The notes under the pieces are model-generated. The model saw only the letters and a list, made by a program, of their open reading frames with translations. It was not told the origin of the DNA and searched no databases. Shown in pieces: positions 47,701 through 59,230 of a DNA stretch of 64,000 bases; the first letter of the stretch is position 1, and every line of letters starts with the position of its first letter. The position numbers were made by a program, and so were the translations under genes. Location: assembly GCA_963920765.1 (NCBI GenBank), contig OY987246.1, positions 6,140,501 to 6,204,500 on the forward strand, read 5' to 3'. The stretch comes from Ulota crispa (taxonomy: Eukaryota; Streptophyta; Bryopsida; Orthotrichales; Orthotrichaceae).

Positions 47701-48142
47701 CTTAGCTATATTAAGAAATTTTGAGACAAAACTGCCCAAAATTGTGACCTTCTGATACGCAGTTGTGAGTTTTTGGGGTGACTTTTTGTACACTTCATTG
47801 TGCAATTTCAAGGTTAATCTGATTTGGTGTGGTCAAATGTACAATAAAAATGGCTCCAAAATTCACTGTAAGTTGTATTATAGAAGATCACAATGTTAAG
47901 CAATTTTTTTTCTCAAGTTGCTTAACTCTTGAACGGCCCAGAAGTTCTTTGCTGCTGTATGTATGGTTGTATGTACAGACGTATTTGAGCTGCTCTAAGG
48001 GTTTTTCAAAAAAAATTATGCACCCATCATCATACAATTTTTCAATATGTATGGTTGTAACACTTAATTTCTAATTGATTCAAACTTTTGAATATTAGTT
48101 GAGACCGTATTGTAACTCCAAAACCCAAGGGCCCTTTACGAG
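47701..48142. mobile_element. TTAA-type MITE 21 (442 bp)
   Basis: Left end CCCCTAAGGCCTTAGC preceded by CCAA (a decayed TTAA). Right end GGGCCCTTTACGAG followed by TTAA at 48143-48146, which also starts element 22. It has one degenerate flank, so the left border is less sure. Confidence 0.65.
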
Positions 48143-48146
48143 TTAA

Positions 48147-48923
48147 CCCCTGAGCACCCCAGTGTCCCATATATTGCCTCTTGCAATCTCCAAGACTTGT
48201 TTTGAGGGACTAGATCTAACTTTTTGATCTTACTATAAACTACAATTGTGAAAGCATTCGAGTTGTCCATGCCAATGGAGTAATGGTGAGGAAAAGCCAA
48301 ATGTTGTACAAGTGCTACAAGAGATTTGATTGGGGTGAAACACCATATGGGGCGTGGTAGCACCGTACAGGGCTTGGTGGCAAGCAGCGTTTTACAGGCT
48401 ACAACTGGTCAATATCCCTTGCAAGCTTCCTTGTGTAAGCTTTGTGGTAGCAGGAAGTTTGTTGGCAAGGGTTCAAGCATGTTCTAGATCCTTATTATGG
48501 CAACCGTCACCAATTGTGCCGGTCATTGTTTTCTTTGCAATAGCAATTTGAAGCCCTAAAACTTGACATAAAAAAAAGTGTAGTCTTCAATAATTTACAA
48601 GTATGTGCATTCACATCTAATCTTGTTGCTTACAAAGTTTGAGATGAATCCAAGGCTTATAGAATTTTGTAAAATTCATCAAATAGCAATTATCTACTAG
48701 AAAATGAGATTTTGCCATCACATGTTGTTTGATCAAATGTTATAATCTCCCATCTCCCAAGGTGAATTGTTCCCGAAATTTGCAAGCCATTTTCTAAGTA
48801 GGTGTTCCACTACTTTCAATGGTCACTTTTTGTGGATCATCCAATTGACAGAGATACAATATATCAAAGTTGTTGATCTCCAAAAACCTTGATTTTGGTA
48901 AAAACAGCCTGGGCGCTAAGGGA
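48147..48923. mobile_element. TTAA-flanked MITE 22 (777 bp)
   Basis: TTAA at 48143-48146 (shared with element 21) and 48924-48927. Ends CCCCTGAGCACCCCAGTG and (reverse complement) TCCCTTAGCGCCCAGGCTG. Confidence 0.87.
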
Positions 48924-48927
48924 TTAA

Positions 48928-50372
48928 GGTTTTGGGGACTTAAGATTTTGTCCACACTTGATTTTTGAGTTGTGAGTTGGATTTCCATTTTTGCTAGAGC
49001 CAACTCTTGACAAAATCTTATTTTTTTCGACGCCATAAATTCCAAAAAGTATGTCGCTTAGGCATTTGGTTAGTTTTGAAATAATCCTCTTAAACAAGAG
49101 TTAATAGGTAGATTTTGAAGCAATCGATTGTGGAGATGCAAGTCGTTTTGGATGGTTTAGTATGTAACAATCCAAACAACAAAAAATAAAATCATTTTGC
49201 AGCACGCAAAACAGTTACATGCAGTAATTTCATAACCAGCACTCCCAACTTCGGTTTTTATAGTTAGCTCTCACGTTGTCAAATACGGTGCTAAATATGC
49301 TGAAATTTCAAATTTAACACTTTGATATTCTCATTTTAGGCCCATTTGTGAAAAAACCCCGACGGGAAAAAATCGGGAGCGACCCGAGATTTTGGTTGTA
49401 TTAAATTGGTATGAAATGATACATGAAAAATTCCCTCTTGTTAGGGAAAAAAGCCCGGAAACCCTTAAATGGGGAGAAAACCGGGAATGTTCTGAGCTTC
49501 GAAGTAAACTGGAGGTTTGTAGATCCAGTGAACTTTGTCACGTAACATGCTACAAAACATTGGGGGTCTGGTAACCCATTCTACCCTGAAAGCTGCTTCT
49601 AATGCTAGGAGTGTATCTTCGTCTGTGAGCAACACTCATAACATGCTTTCGAATAAAAGGCAATAATCTATGGCCTGCTATGCTGCACATACGTGTATGT
49701 GGGGTCAGTGTGGAAAAGCTCAGCTTCTTCATGAAACAGAACATTTTAAGAAGTTCACCATTTGAAGATTAAAATTGGGAATTTGAACACATATTTGGAT
49801 TCAAAAATAAGTATTCATTTGAAGACCATGGAAGGAGGTAGAATTGACCATTTCCAAAAAATAGCTGTAATTTTTTTTACTTTTATCATTGTACATAAAT
49901 AAACTTGAGCTTTAACCCTAGCCGTGCATATACGCATGTGCAATATTCCAAGCCCTTATCTATGGCAATTCGTAAGTGCAAATGAGGATATAAATTTTGT
50001 TATTACCTCCTTACAAACAAATAGGGAAATTTGTTAGACCAAATTTCAGTCACAAACTTACCCCTTTTTTGCATAGGCTACCTTACACTAAAACAAAATT
50101 GGGTGAAATTATGGATGATTGCCAAATTACTCTCAATGAAGCATCAAGTGCACCAAACTTTGAACATTTATTTTTTCAATACAAGTTGATTTTATATATG
50201 AATGTGCACACATGGACAACTTCATGTTTTTCCTTACCCTACTTGTGTTCAAGGGTGCATATAACTCAATTAACAAAAACACCCACAAACAATCCTTCCT
50301 TACAATATGGCTCATCTTCAACACTCATATTTGGTATTTGAAAATGGGTGAGCATTATCCATCCCATTGTTG
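48928..50372. other. Intergenic, no recognisable gene
   Basis: TTAACCCTAGCCGTGCATA at about 49913 looks like one end of a TTAA element, but no matching opposite end was found. The rest shows no coding signal. Confidence 0.3.
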
Positions 50373-51158
50373 TTCAAAGAACTTTACACAATACATAGTA
50401 AAATTGGGATTTTTTTGTTTTGAATCATAGATATTGATTCTTATGCAATCCCAACCAAGCATATCAAATTTTGATTCCAAAAAACTAAAACCCTATCTTT
50501 GGTGTATTTTTTTGTATTAAATTCATGATTTTACATAAAATTTGCTTAAAGAAAATTGGTGATGAATTTCTGAGATTTGATTGTATGGATGTGTACGAAA
50601 CATCTATATGCATCTTTTTCATGTTAAAACCAATATCTCTAAGTAACAAAATTATGATTGACAAAGACTTCCATATGGGTTGTGGTAGGACCAAAAATTG
50701 TAAAATATATGTTTGTTTTTAAACTAGTTTTTGGCTAAGTAAACATATTGTCATGTTCAAAGGTACAAATTTAGTTGCATTGTGTGAGTCAAGTAACAAA
50801 ATTGGATCATCATAAAGAAACATTTACTTCACAAAATTTGAACATGATTATCTCAACATTGAAATCATTATAAAAGAAATTTAGGAGCATTTTTTGGAAA
50901 TGCTTGTAAAAAGGAAAGATGTGCATATGGATGCTTACACATCCATGCAATCAAGTCTCAGAAATTTGTCACCAATTTTCTTTAATCAAGTTTTATGTAA
51001 AATCATGAATTTAATACAAAACAATTCACCAAAAATAGGGTTTTGGTTTTTTGGAATCAAAATTTGGTATGCTTGGTTGGGATTGCATAAGAATCAATAT
51101 CTATGATTTAAAACAACAAAATCCCAATTTCACTATGTATTATGCAAAGTTCTTTGAA
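50373..51158. mobile_element. Foldback element FB1 (about 786 bp)
   Basis: Left arm (50373 to about 50620) and right arm (about 50915-51158) are inverted repeats: ttctttgcataatacatagt on one arm answers actatgtattatgcaaagtt-like sequence on the other, and caatcccaaccaagcatatc answers tatgcttggttgggattgca. The loop is about 300 bases. Its arms resemble those of FB2. Confidence 0.82.
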
Positions 51159-51192
51159 TGGCAGCAAGGCAACAGACAATTCATGCTTGCCT

Positions 51193-52071
51193 CTCACAAA
51201 ATTGTCTCAATGTTTGCTTGGTTGCCAAGTTTTTTTTTATATCTCTAATATATAGTGCCAAAATATAATTGGCATTTTATCCTCAGATTTTTTTTATGTG
51301 ATCCTCGTGCAATCATGATCAAGTATACCAAATTTCAGTTCCTAAACACCAAAATCCTATTTTTGGTAAATAGTTTTGTATCAAAATCATGGTTTTACAA
51401 GAGAGTTGATTAAAAAACATTGGTGATGAATTTTTGAGATTTGATTGCATATATATGTAGGAGATATCTATGTGCACATCTTTGTTTCAAACAAACATTT
51501 CCAAAAAAATTCAAACTTCCTCCTAAAAACATTTTAATGTTATAGTGATCATGACCAAATTTAGTAAAATAGATAATTCTTTATGGGAAGTAGTTTTTGG
51601 CAAAATAAACATATCGCCACGTTTAAAGGTACAAACTTAATCACAATGTATGAGCTATTTTGCCAAAAACTACTTCCCATGAAGAATTATCTATTTTACT
51701 AAATTTGGTCATGATCACTATAACATTAAAATATTTTTAGAAGGAAATTTGAATTTTTTTTGGAAATGTTTGTTTGAAACAAAGATGTGCACATAGATAT
51801 CTCCTACATATATATGCAATCAAATCTCAAAAATTCATCACCAATGTTTTTTAATCAACTCTCTTGTAAAACCATGATTTTGATACAAAACTATTTACCA
51901 AAAATAGGATTTTGGTGTTTAGGAACTGAAATTTGGTATACTTGATCATGATTGCATAAGGTTCACGTAAAAAAAATTTGAGGATAAAATGCCAATTATA
52001 TTTTGGCACTATATACTAGAGATATAAAAAAAAACCTGGCAACCAAGCAAACATTGAGACAATTTTGTGAG
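51193..52071. mobile_element. Foldback element FB2 (879 bp), same family as FB1
   Basis: Nearly perfect palindrome centred at about 51632. The outer arms read ctcacaaaattgtctcaatg and its complement. Further pairs are catgatcaagtataccaaat / atttggtatacttgatcatg and agtagtttttggcaaaat / attttgccaaaaactact. Arms are about 400 bp with a short loop. The pairing is closer than in FB1, so it is likely younger. Confidence 0.9.
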
Positions 52072-54470
52072 TTAGTGTAGTTTAGGTAGTAAAGATAGGA
52101 GAATTTTCTATGTCCAAGTGTATGAGAGGGGGGTTGTTAATTCATAAGCATTTGTCAAAAATTAATGGATGTTGGTAAGCTTGTACTTAGAGTATGCTCT
52201 ATAAGAAGCATTCAAAAGATTCTTTTTATAAACATGAGGATAGTTGAAAATCATGTGTTGGTTGAAATTATGTGTTAGCTTATCCTACATAACATAAATG
52301 CATTGACTCATCTTTAAGTATAACTTAGGCAAAGTTATAAGCAAGTCTTGCCATTGGCAAGAAGTACTCTTAGCCAAACTGAAGCTCCAATGACATACCT
52401 TTGAGAATTGTATTTGTAGGCAATTTTTTGTAAAATTTGGTAAACAATATCATTTTATAGTGTTCAAAGCACATTAATTGTTCAATGCAAATAATGTTTT
52501 TCTATGATAGCAATCAAGTTTGTAAGGTTCAACTTCCAAATTCCAAATTCCAATTCTAAATTCCAATTGGACAAGATATTTAACCCTGTAGTGCGGGATT
52601 TGTGACCACTACTTATAAGCTTCATTGCCTATCACTTAATTTGTTGTCATTTGGCAACCAGATTTGAATGAAAAAGTTTAAATTTATTTTTCAGAAATAA
52701 AACTACATCTCTTCTATACTTCACAAAAAAACTAGATTTGTTTTGTTCAAATTTTTTTTTTTATAGTTTTTGAAGAAAAAGTGAAGAAAAATCATATCAA
52801 ATAAAAAATTACCCCAAAGAAACTTTCACCACAAGTGTATATTATACAGGAGAAAATCATAGTATAAACCCAACTTCCATGTCATTCTATATTTAGAATT
52901 CAATAGGCATTGAAAATACACCCAAAGTTCAAATCGTAATGAAATACTTAATGTTAGAATTTTTTTCAAAATTCAAACTGGAGTAGAAACTAGAGTACAT
53001 GACCATCATTTGATTAGTTGAGCTCAAATTCAAAAAACATCATTTTTATGGGGAAATTTTGGTTTTAGAGCAAGGATACACAATCTTTCAAAATACACTG
53101 AAATATCATATTTTGGTGATTTGTTCTTTTCAATAAATTCTCATTTACATGAAGACAAACATTAGCAAGACTTCAAAATCAATTACATACTCTTCATAAA
53201 CCACCATAAGAGATCCTCAAGAAAATTATGGATGAAAAATTGCTTCTGCTGTTCTTCCAGCTTGCCCAACATTTGTTCGAACACCACCAAATGGCACTGC
53301 CGGCATTACAGGGTTCAACAAAAACCAACCAAACTCAAGAACTAGATTAGAGCACATTAATATCTTTCATCCATTATAAATTTTCCTGGTTTGTATAAAC
53401 GAGATTTTCCCATGAACTACTTGTGGGTTTAGATAAAAAAATTGCACGGTCTTGGCATATGAGAAGTGGCTTAGGTAAGGTGAGCTACTAATTAGAAAAT
53501 CTCATTGACAACCATATCTGTGTGCTTGGTAAGGTGTAAAGTTTCACTACACTTATGTTGGTTGAAAATCTAGTCAGGTAGAAATAAAAAATGTGATTTG
53601 AAATTGTGTAAAAAAAATTGAAGAATTCAAAGTTCATTTGACAAAGTTTCCATGTATGTGTCCTAATTTCAATGCATCCATTCTAGAATAAATTCAGTGA
53701 TTAAACGTATATCTTGTATGTTAGTCATAGCATGCTTCTGGAGACATGTAAACACTTAGTTAATTCTACCTTTAGCTATAATACTACTTAGTAATAATAA
53801 CAAGGTGTCTTTTGGATTTATATATAAGAATAAATTCCATTAATGAGTGTTAGGAAAAAAAAATAGTGCAAAAGACCAATCACATGCATATCAATGTCCC
53901 TTCCGATTGCAGAAGCTTGCCTCACATGCTTTTTGACTGCACATCGCTGATGTGTTGTTTACAAATCAACTATTTATTGAATTTTAGTATTTAAAAACTG
54001 CGTATCAACTTCAAGTAGGTAGCAAATTAAGCACTTTCCGTTGGCAAATTGAATTTCTACATTTGCAATTCCATGATTGTTAGCTAATCAATTGATGACA
54101 TGTGACACTTTTGAGCCATGACAAAGAATTTTTATACAATGCCAATTAAGTTGTCAAAGTTACAGTACTTGGCTTTCAATTTTTATTCATTAAAGTCTTT
54201 TGCCTTATTGGAATACATTTGTGGATATCGTCCTTTGAACAGTAACTTGAACTGGTTAGCTACACTTCCAAAGAAACAAATTAACAGCAATCTTGGCAAG
54301 TTACTACAATCAATCACAAGTGAGGACAACTCGTACTATATCCCATGTTTTAATTCTATACTGGCTTGTTCAACTTTATATCCGAGCTTTACATCCTAGT
54401 TTGTTGAATTAAGAAGAACCAAGAACAAATAAAAGAAAACATATATAAAAAATAAACATAAAAATATATA
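52072..54470. other. Intergenic, AT-rich, no recognisable feature
   Basis: About 2.4 kb without convincing gene or element ends. TTAACCCTGTAGTGCGGGA at about 52581 looks like another orphan TTAA-element end. Confidence 0.3.
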
Positions 54471-54478
54471 TTTACATA

Positions 54479-54865
54479 GAGAATTGCTATAACCAATCCC
54501 AAAATTACTAAAGCCATACCCCCATGAGCATGCAATTTGAGAATTTAATGCTATTTTTTTGAATTCAAATGGTTCATTATTCATTCAATCATGGCATTAT
54601 CCTTTCCTTGAAAGATCAAAGAACAAATACAAATTTTTGTTGAACTTTTATTGCACCATTGCTATTTTTTTAATGTATTTTTGCTTTAAGTAATTTAGAA
54701 GTCGTATATTTTTGGTTTTAAATTCAAACACCTTCAAGTTTTTTGAACATAGCCTTAGAATGATAGAGGTGAAACAATTTTTTCAATCCAAATCAAAAAA
54801 ATTAGCATCAGGTTCTCACATTTCATGCTCAAAGCAAACCTTGAGGTGTGGCTTTAGCAATTTCC
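54479..54865. mobile_element. GGAATTGCTAA-family MITE (copy 2) with 8-bp target duplication
   Basis: Ends GAGAATTGCTATAACC and (reverse complement) GGAAATTGCTAAAGCC. TTTACATA lies directly on both sides (54471-54478, 54866-54873). An 8-bp duplication points to a hAT-type transposase. Confidence 0.87.
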
Positions 54866-55096
54866 TTTACATATTTATATATTTGTATACAAAATTGAAT
54901 GCTTCATATATAAAGTTGATGGAACTTGACTTGTAGGAAGTTTTTTTTCATTTTTTTTGCTTGCTTGATCCAACTTGTGAAGGAAATTTCCACTCCCATG
55001 GTTCCCAAACTTAGGAAGTGCTCTCAATGTGGGTGAGAGCGTAATTTTAAGTGAAATATGGGGCTACATGAGTGAAGCTGTAAGTCATAAGTTATA

Positions 55097-56681
55097 CAGT
55101 GACGAACAAAACCGAGTACTTAAATAGAGAACTCAACTTTAACTAGAGTTATTTGGCACTTGATAACATGAATTGTTAAAGTGCATGATAGAAGTGTGAA
55201 AACAATTTGTTCTACTTATGTGTGTGAAAACAAAAGGTGGAAAAGTGATAAAGTGCTTTAGAACCAAGGGTTTGAACCACCTAGGGTTTTAGTACTTAGT
55301 TTTGTTCAAAGCCGTCCATCGCACTTCAAAATTTGTTCCCGTGAGTGTTTGCGCTTATTTTGGAGAGGTTGTTGGTGTGTTGTGACTCTACGTTGTGAGC
55401 TTTGTGAGGATTGTGGAGGTTTTCTATTATTTGAGTATGGCTCCTGTAATTGAGATGAAGAGAAACATTACTTTGTCTCAACTTCAAAGCAGTATGTTGA
55501 CACGGAAAGTAGCTGTTGCAGTTGGTATGAGTCAATCATGGGTGGCTCAATTGCAAAAGGAGATTGCTGGTGAGGTGGAGGAACAGAAAGGAGGGCATCC
55601 AAAGCATCTTAATGCGAGAGAGAGGCGACGTTGCACAACCCTATTCATTGAAGGTTGTATTGGAATTGCATCAAAGACAGCAAAACATTTTCGAAACAAG
55701 ACTAGTAAAATTGTGTCTGACATTCACGTGAGGCGTGCTTTGAGAGGAGAAGGTTTGGCTGCACAGGTACAACAGAAGAAACCCTTTTTGGCACAGAGAC
55801 ACGTTTTGGCACATTTGAGGTTTGCTCAAAGGTATGCAAATTGGGCAATTCATGATTGGAAACGTGTTGTCTTCAGTGATGAGATGAAGATAAATTGGTT
55901 TAATTCAAATGGTAGGTCATGGTGTTGGATTAGAGATGGAGAACGTGTTCAACCGCAACATGTTTGTCAAACGGTGAAACACGGTGGCGGGCATGTCATG
56001 ATTTGGGGTTGTATGACAGCATTCGGACCTGGGGCTTGGTATAGGATTGAAGGTATTATGGATCAACATAAGTACAAATTTATTTTAGAAAACTTTATGT
56101 GGTCTACAATTTGGTATTATAGTATGGATCCAAGCAACTTAGTGTTTCAACAAGATAATGATCCAAAACACACAAGCAAATTGGTGCATGGATGGCTTAA
56201 ATTGCAACCATTTGAGCTTCTCCACTGACCTGCTCAATCTCCAGACTTGAATCCCATAGAGCATTTTTGGGCTCTTTTGAAATGGCAATTGAATGGGTTT
56301 TTTACGCCTCCAAGAGGAACTGAAGAATTGTGCAAGCGTGTCTGTACAATTTTCTTAGGTTTTAGTTAAGAGGATTGCATGGCATTGTATGAAAGCATGC
56401 CGCAAAGAATTGCTACTGTATTGGATGCTAAAGGCGATTGGACGGATTATTGAAGTTCAAAAAAGTAAGTTGAACAATAATGAGTACTTGCAGATAGTTG
56501 TTGATTATAGGTTGTAAGAAACTATATAGTTTTTAATTTGATTTATGGTTTTGCATACATGTTCACAACTCTATTTGCTTTTGAATACAATTTATAGCTT
56601 CAAAAAATGTTATGTAAATTGTTTGTAATTGTATTTTGAAGTTCACTTCTTGAAAATAGTACTCAATTTTGTTCGTCACCG
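55097..56681 (+). mobile_element. Tc1/mariner transposon (1,585 bp) with terminal inverted repeats and TA duplication
   Basis: The left end is CAGTGACGAACAAAACCGAG. The right end (reverse complement) is CGGTGACGAACAAAATTGAG. Both continue into TACT, giving at least 24 bp with three mismatches. TA lies at 55095-55096 and 56682-56683. The wider flanks are also near-duplicates (taagtcataagtta / taagtcataattt), perhaps a pre-existing repeat. One decayed transposase frame lies inside. Confidence 0.95.
55437..56453 (+). pseudogene. Tc1/mariner DD34E transposase, inactivated
   Basis: Cut-and-paste transposase of the IS630/Tc1/mariner superfamily. It starts at ATG 55437 (MAPVIEMKR). A helix-turn-helix region (VAVAVGMSQSWVAQLQKE) comes first. 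The catalytic domain follows: KRVVFSDEM (first Asp), WCWIRDG, GGGHVMIWGCM, FQQDNDPKHTSK (second Asp) and AQSPDLNPIEHFW (Glu). Thirty-four residues separate the second Asp from the Glu. Two in-frame stops interrupt a continuous frame: TGA at 56226-56228, where the family has Trp before PAQSPDLNP, and TAA at 56367-56369. The frame then ends GDWTDY at 56451-56453. So few breaks suggest a fairly recent loss. Confidence 0.95.
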
Positions 56682-56750
56682 TAAGTCATAATTTCCAACT
56701 TCAAACCAAGTAGATTTTAAGAGTGCAGTGAATTTTTCCGGACCTACTAG

Positions 56751-57270
56751 TGGGTGTCAAACCTCCAAGTTTTGGATAACTTTATCCAATAAGTCACTGA
56801 AAGTTATCAAGTAGTTGACTCTACAACATTTTATAGAGTTGTCACTGCTTACAAAGTTCATAGACTACTTGTCTGATAATTATGATTGTTTCCTCTGCAT
56901 AACATAACAACGTTTGTGTTAGCTCCTTCAGTCTCAAGTTCTAGAAATTGGGTAACAACGCTAGCCAAGACAAGCACTAGAGATAGGGTGAAGAAGTTTG
57001 TCAGAGCGCTTAGCCATGGTGGTAAGCTTAAACCCTAAACCTGCACATATGACGATGGTTGGTGTGAGTTCCCGAAGAGGAGGACAATGATGTCGCATAA
57101 GTCGCATAATTCTCTTTTGAAATAGTCCATAACTCCATCCAATTATCAAGCACCACCCGAGGTGAGTCATAAAGTTATGCAAATTGATAACTCCTAAAAA
57201 GTGGTTAAGCTATGGGGTAAAGCTACCCAGAATTGCTATATAGTACAAAAACAGGAGGTTTGACACCCAC
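56751..57270. mobile_element. MITE with GTGGGTGTCAAACCTCC ends, TA target duplication
   Basis: Left GTGGGTGTCAAACCTCCAAG; right (reverse complement) GTGGGTGTCAAACCTCCTGT: 18 identical terminal bases. TA flanks both ends. 520 bp, no coding capacity. The only copy seen here. Confidence 0.85.
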
Positions 57271-57810
57271 TACAGTAGTGTGAACCCCTGAGATTGATTT
57301 CTAACAAAGAGGCGTGCTTTTCCAGGTTCTGAGTTCTAACCACTGTAGCTCCCAACGACTTTCCCCAAAACCTTGGAAGCACAGTCGGAAGCACAACTGC
57401 CATAATCTTATAGAACACAAGGTGCTTGTGAAGGGAACCACGTAAATGACGTAACATCTGCCATCTACCATTTCCTGGCCATTTCCTAGATTCCAGAAGC
57501 CCAGACCCTAACTTGCCCACGAGGTGCTCCTTTAGCGCGGAAAGGTGTAAAGGTGCAGGGAAAACAGCCGAATCTACGACTCTTGTAGATGCTTTCTCCG
57601 TAGGAATAATTCTCGTGGTAGCAAAGAAAGAGACTCGCTGTGGTGGCGATGGTGGCGATGGCGTCGAGCTTGTAGCCTTGTCCTCTCGGAATCCGTGCAC
57701 TTGAACGCAGCGGACGGGAAGCTTGACCCCGATCCTGTCCGAACGCGGTGACACAGATCCAGCGCTACCTAAGCTGCTTGAGCCAACTCTTCACCTCCAC
57801 ATGCAAAGGA
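57271..57810. other. GC-richer spacer, possible exon on the minus strand
   Basis: A minus-strand frame covers about 57480-57754 and is rich in Ser, Thr, Pro and Arg, like a transit peptide. However, it has no in-frame ATG and its downstream part runs into MITE sequence. A real gene here would need an unseen spliced start. Confidence 0.2.
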
Positions 57811-58373
57811 GATTGACTCGCCAATCTTTTGCTGCATTCGTGGTCGTTTGAGCCGTTTCGCCATTGTCGTTGTTGAATTCGGTGAAGAAGCAGTGAGACA
57901 TCGTTGAATAGAACGAAATGAGGGTTTGTTCTGGTTGGCGAAGAGCGAGCGGGCTATGAAGCTTACTTTTCCTGCTTGCGTACATTTGCACGCATTTTGT
58001 TGGAGCCAAGTGATTGTGAGCTTTGGTCTCTAGTGACGCCTTCATTGGCGCTGCAAACCCGAGCCGTTAACCGATTCCTGGGATTGACTCGCCAATCTTT
58101 TGCTGCATTCTTGGTCGTTTGAGCCGTTTCTGAGCGTTGTGGCCATTGTCGTTGAAGAATTCGGTGAAGAAGCAGTGAGAGGTTGTTGGAGGTTGTTGAA
58201 TAGAATGAGATGAGGTTTTGTTCTGGTTGGCGAAGTGCGAGCGGGCTGTGAATCTTGCTTTTCTTGCTTGCGTACACTTGCACGCATTTTCTTGGAGCCA
58301 AGTGATTGTGAGCTTTGGTTGCTAGTGACGTCGTCATTGGCGCTGCAAATATGAGCCGTTAACCGATTCCTGG
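57811..58373. repeat. Tandem duplication of a 271-292 bp unit upstream of the two-pore channel gene
   Basis: Unit 1 (57811-58081) and unit 2 (58082-58373) share gattgactcgccaatctttt, gaattcggtgaagaagcagt, ttctggttggcgaag, gagccaagtgattgtgagct and gccgttaaccgattcctgg. Unit 2 has about 20 extra bases (gaggttgttggaggttgttg). Possible leader or promoter of the channel gene. Confidence 0.92.
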
Positions 58374-59230
58374 ACTTAATTCGAGCTCATCTTTCTATCT
58401 ACTTGAACAAATTTCTTTTGTTTCGGAGTTTCTGCAAGTTTAACTCGCTTGACATTGTTGATTTGGAGTATTTCTGTGTTTTGAACACATTTTGGATATG
58501 CAAATTCTGCGTTATGCTCTGAGCCAGGGGTGGCTATTCTTCCTAATAAGTTTGTACTTATTAGACTCTTGTCTGTACTAGTTATTAGTTTTCGAATAGT
58601 TACACGATGATTAATAGTAGGAAATTTGATTTCCAGATTTTTCTGAAGATCACGAGGTTTCAGATTTCAAAATCTTTCTGAGGTATCAGTTTTTGTCGAT
58701 TTTGTGAAGCCGTCGGGGAGATGGTTTAAGTTTCAGTGAAGAACGTTTTATGTGAAGTTACTGAAAGATTCTTGTGTACGCTTTCCTTACACTGTAAGTC
58801 TTTCTTGTTGATTTCCGGGAACTGAAGAAAATCATGGAGGTCATCTATTGTGAAATTCAACACTGCTCTGAATTAGGTACATCGCGTGGAATTCCTTTCT
58901 GAGGTCGATAATTGGTATTAAGTTAGGTACCGGAGTTACTAAGCATCCTGAGGTGACGTGACTAGCTGGAATCCAAATGGAGCACGAAGTCCTTGTCGTT
59001 GCGACTGTGCAGCACTTCTTAGACTGTGCATTGAAGTAACCATGTCAGAGGAAATAGTTAATCCCTTACAGCTCCATTCTTTGTCGATGTGACGGATTAA
59101 TTTTCCGTCAAATCTCAACGGAGGCTTCGCTAGCTACAGGCTCGGTGACGTTGCAAACGTGTTGCCACAGAAATTCATGATATATTGCTAAATCTTTAGT
59201 CGCACCTGAAAGTTCTGGTAATTGGCAATC
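58374..59230 (+). other. Upstream region of the two-pore channel gene
   Basis: Presumed leader, perhaps with an untranslated spliced exon. Balanced composition, free of MITE ends. No coding frame is convincing. Confidence 0.35.

Noticed and set aside
49913-52600. TTAACCC-type ends at about 49911 and 52581 as the two ends of one element
   Set aside because: Both point the same way and do not form an inverted pair; they are left as orphan ends.
57236-57754. Minus-strand 172-codon frame resembling a transit peptide
   Set aside because: No ATG start in frame, and its 3' part runs into the end of a MITE. Kept only as a weak possibility under the spacer entry.
57791-58337. Minus-strand frames sharing KAHNHLAP and HSPLALRQPEQ
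   Set aside because: They occur because the DNA is a tandem duplication; no start, splice or family support.
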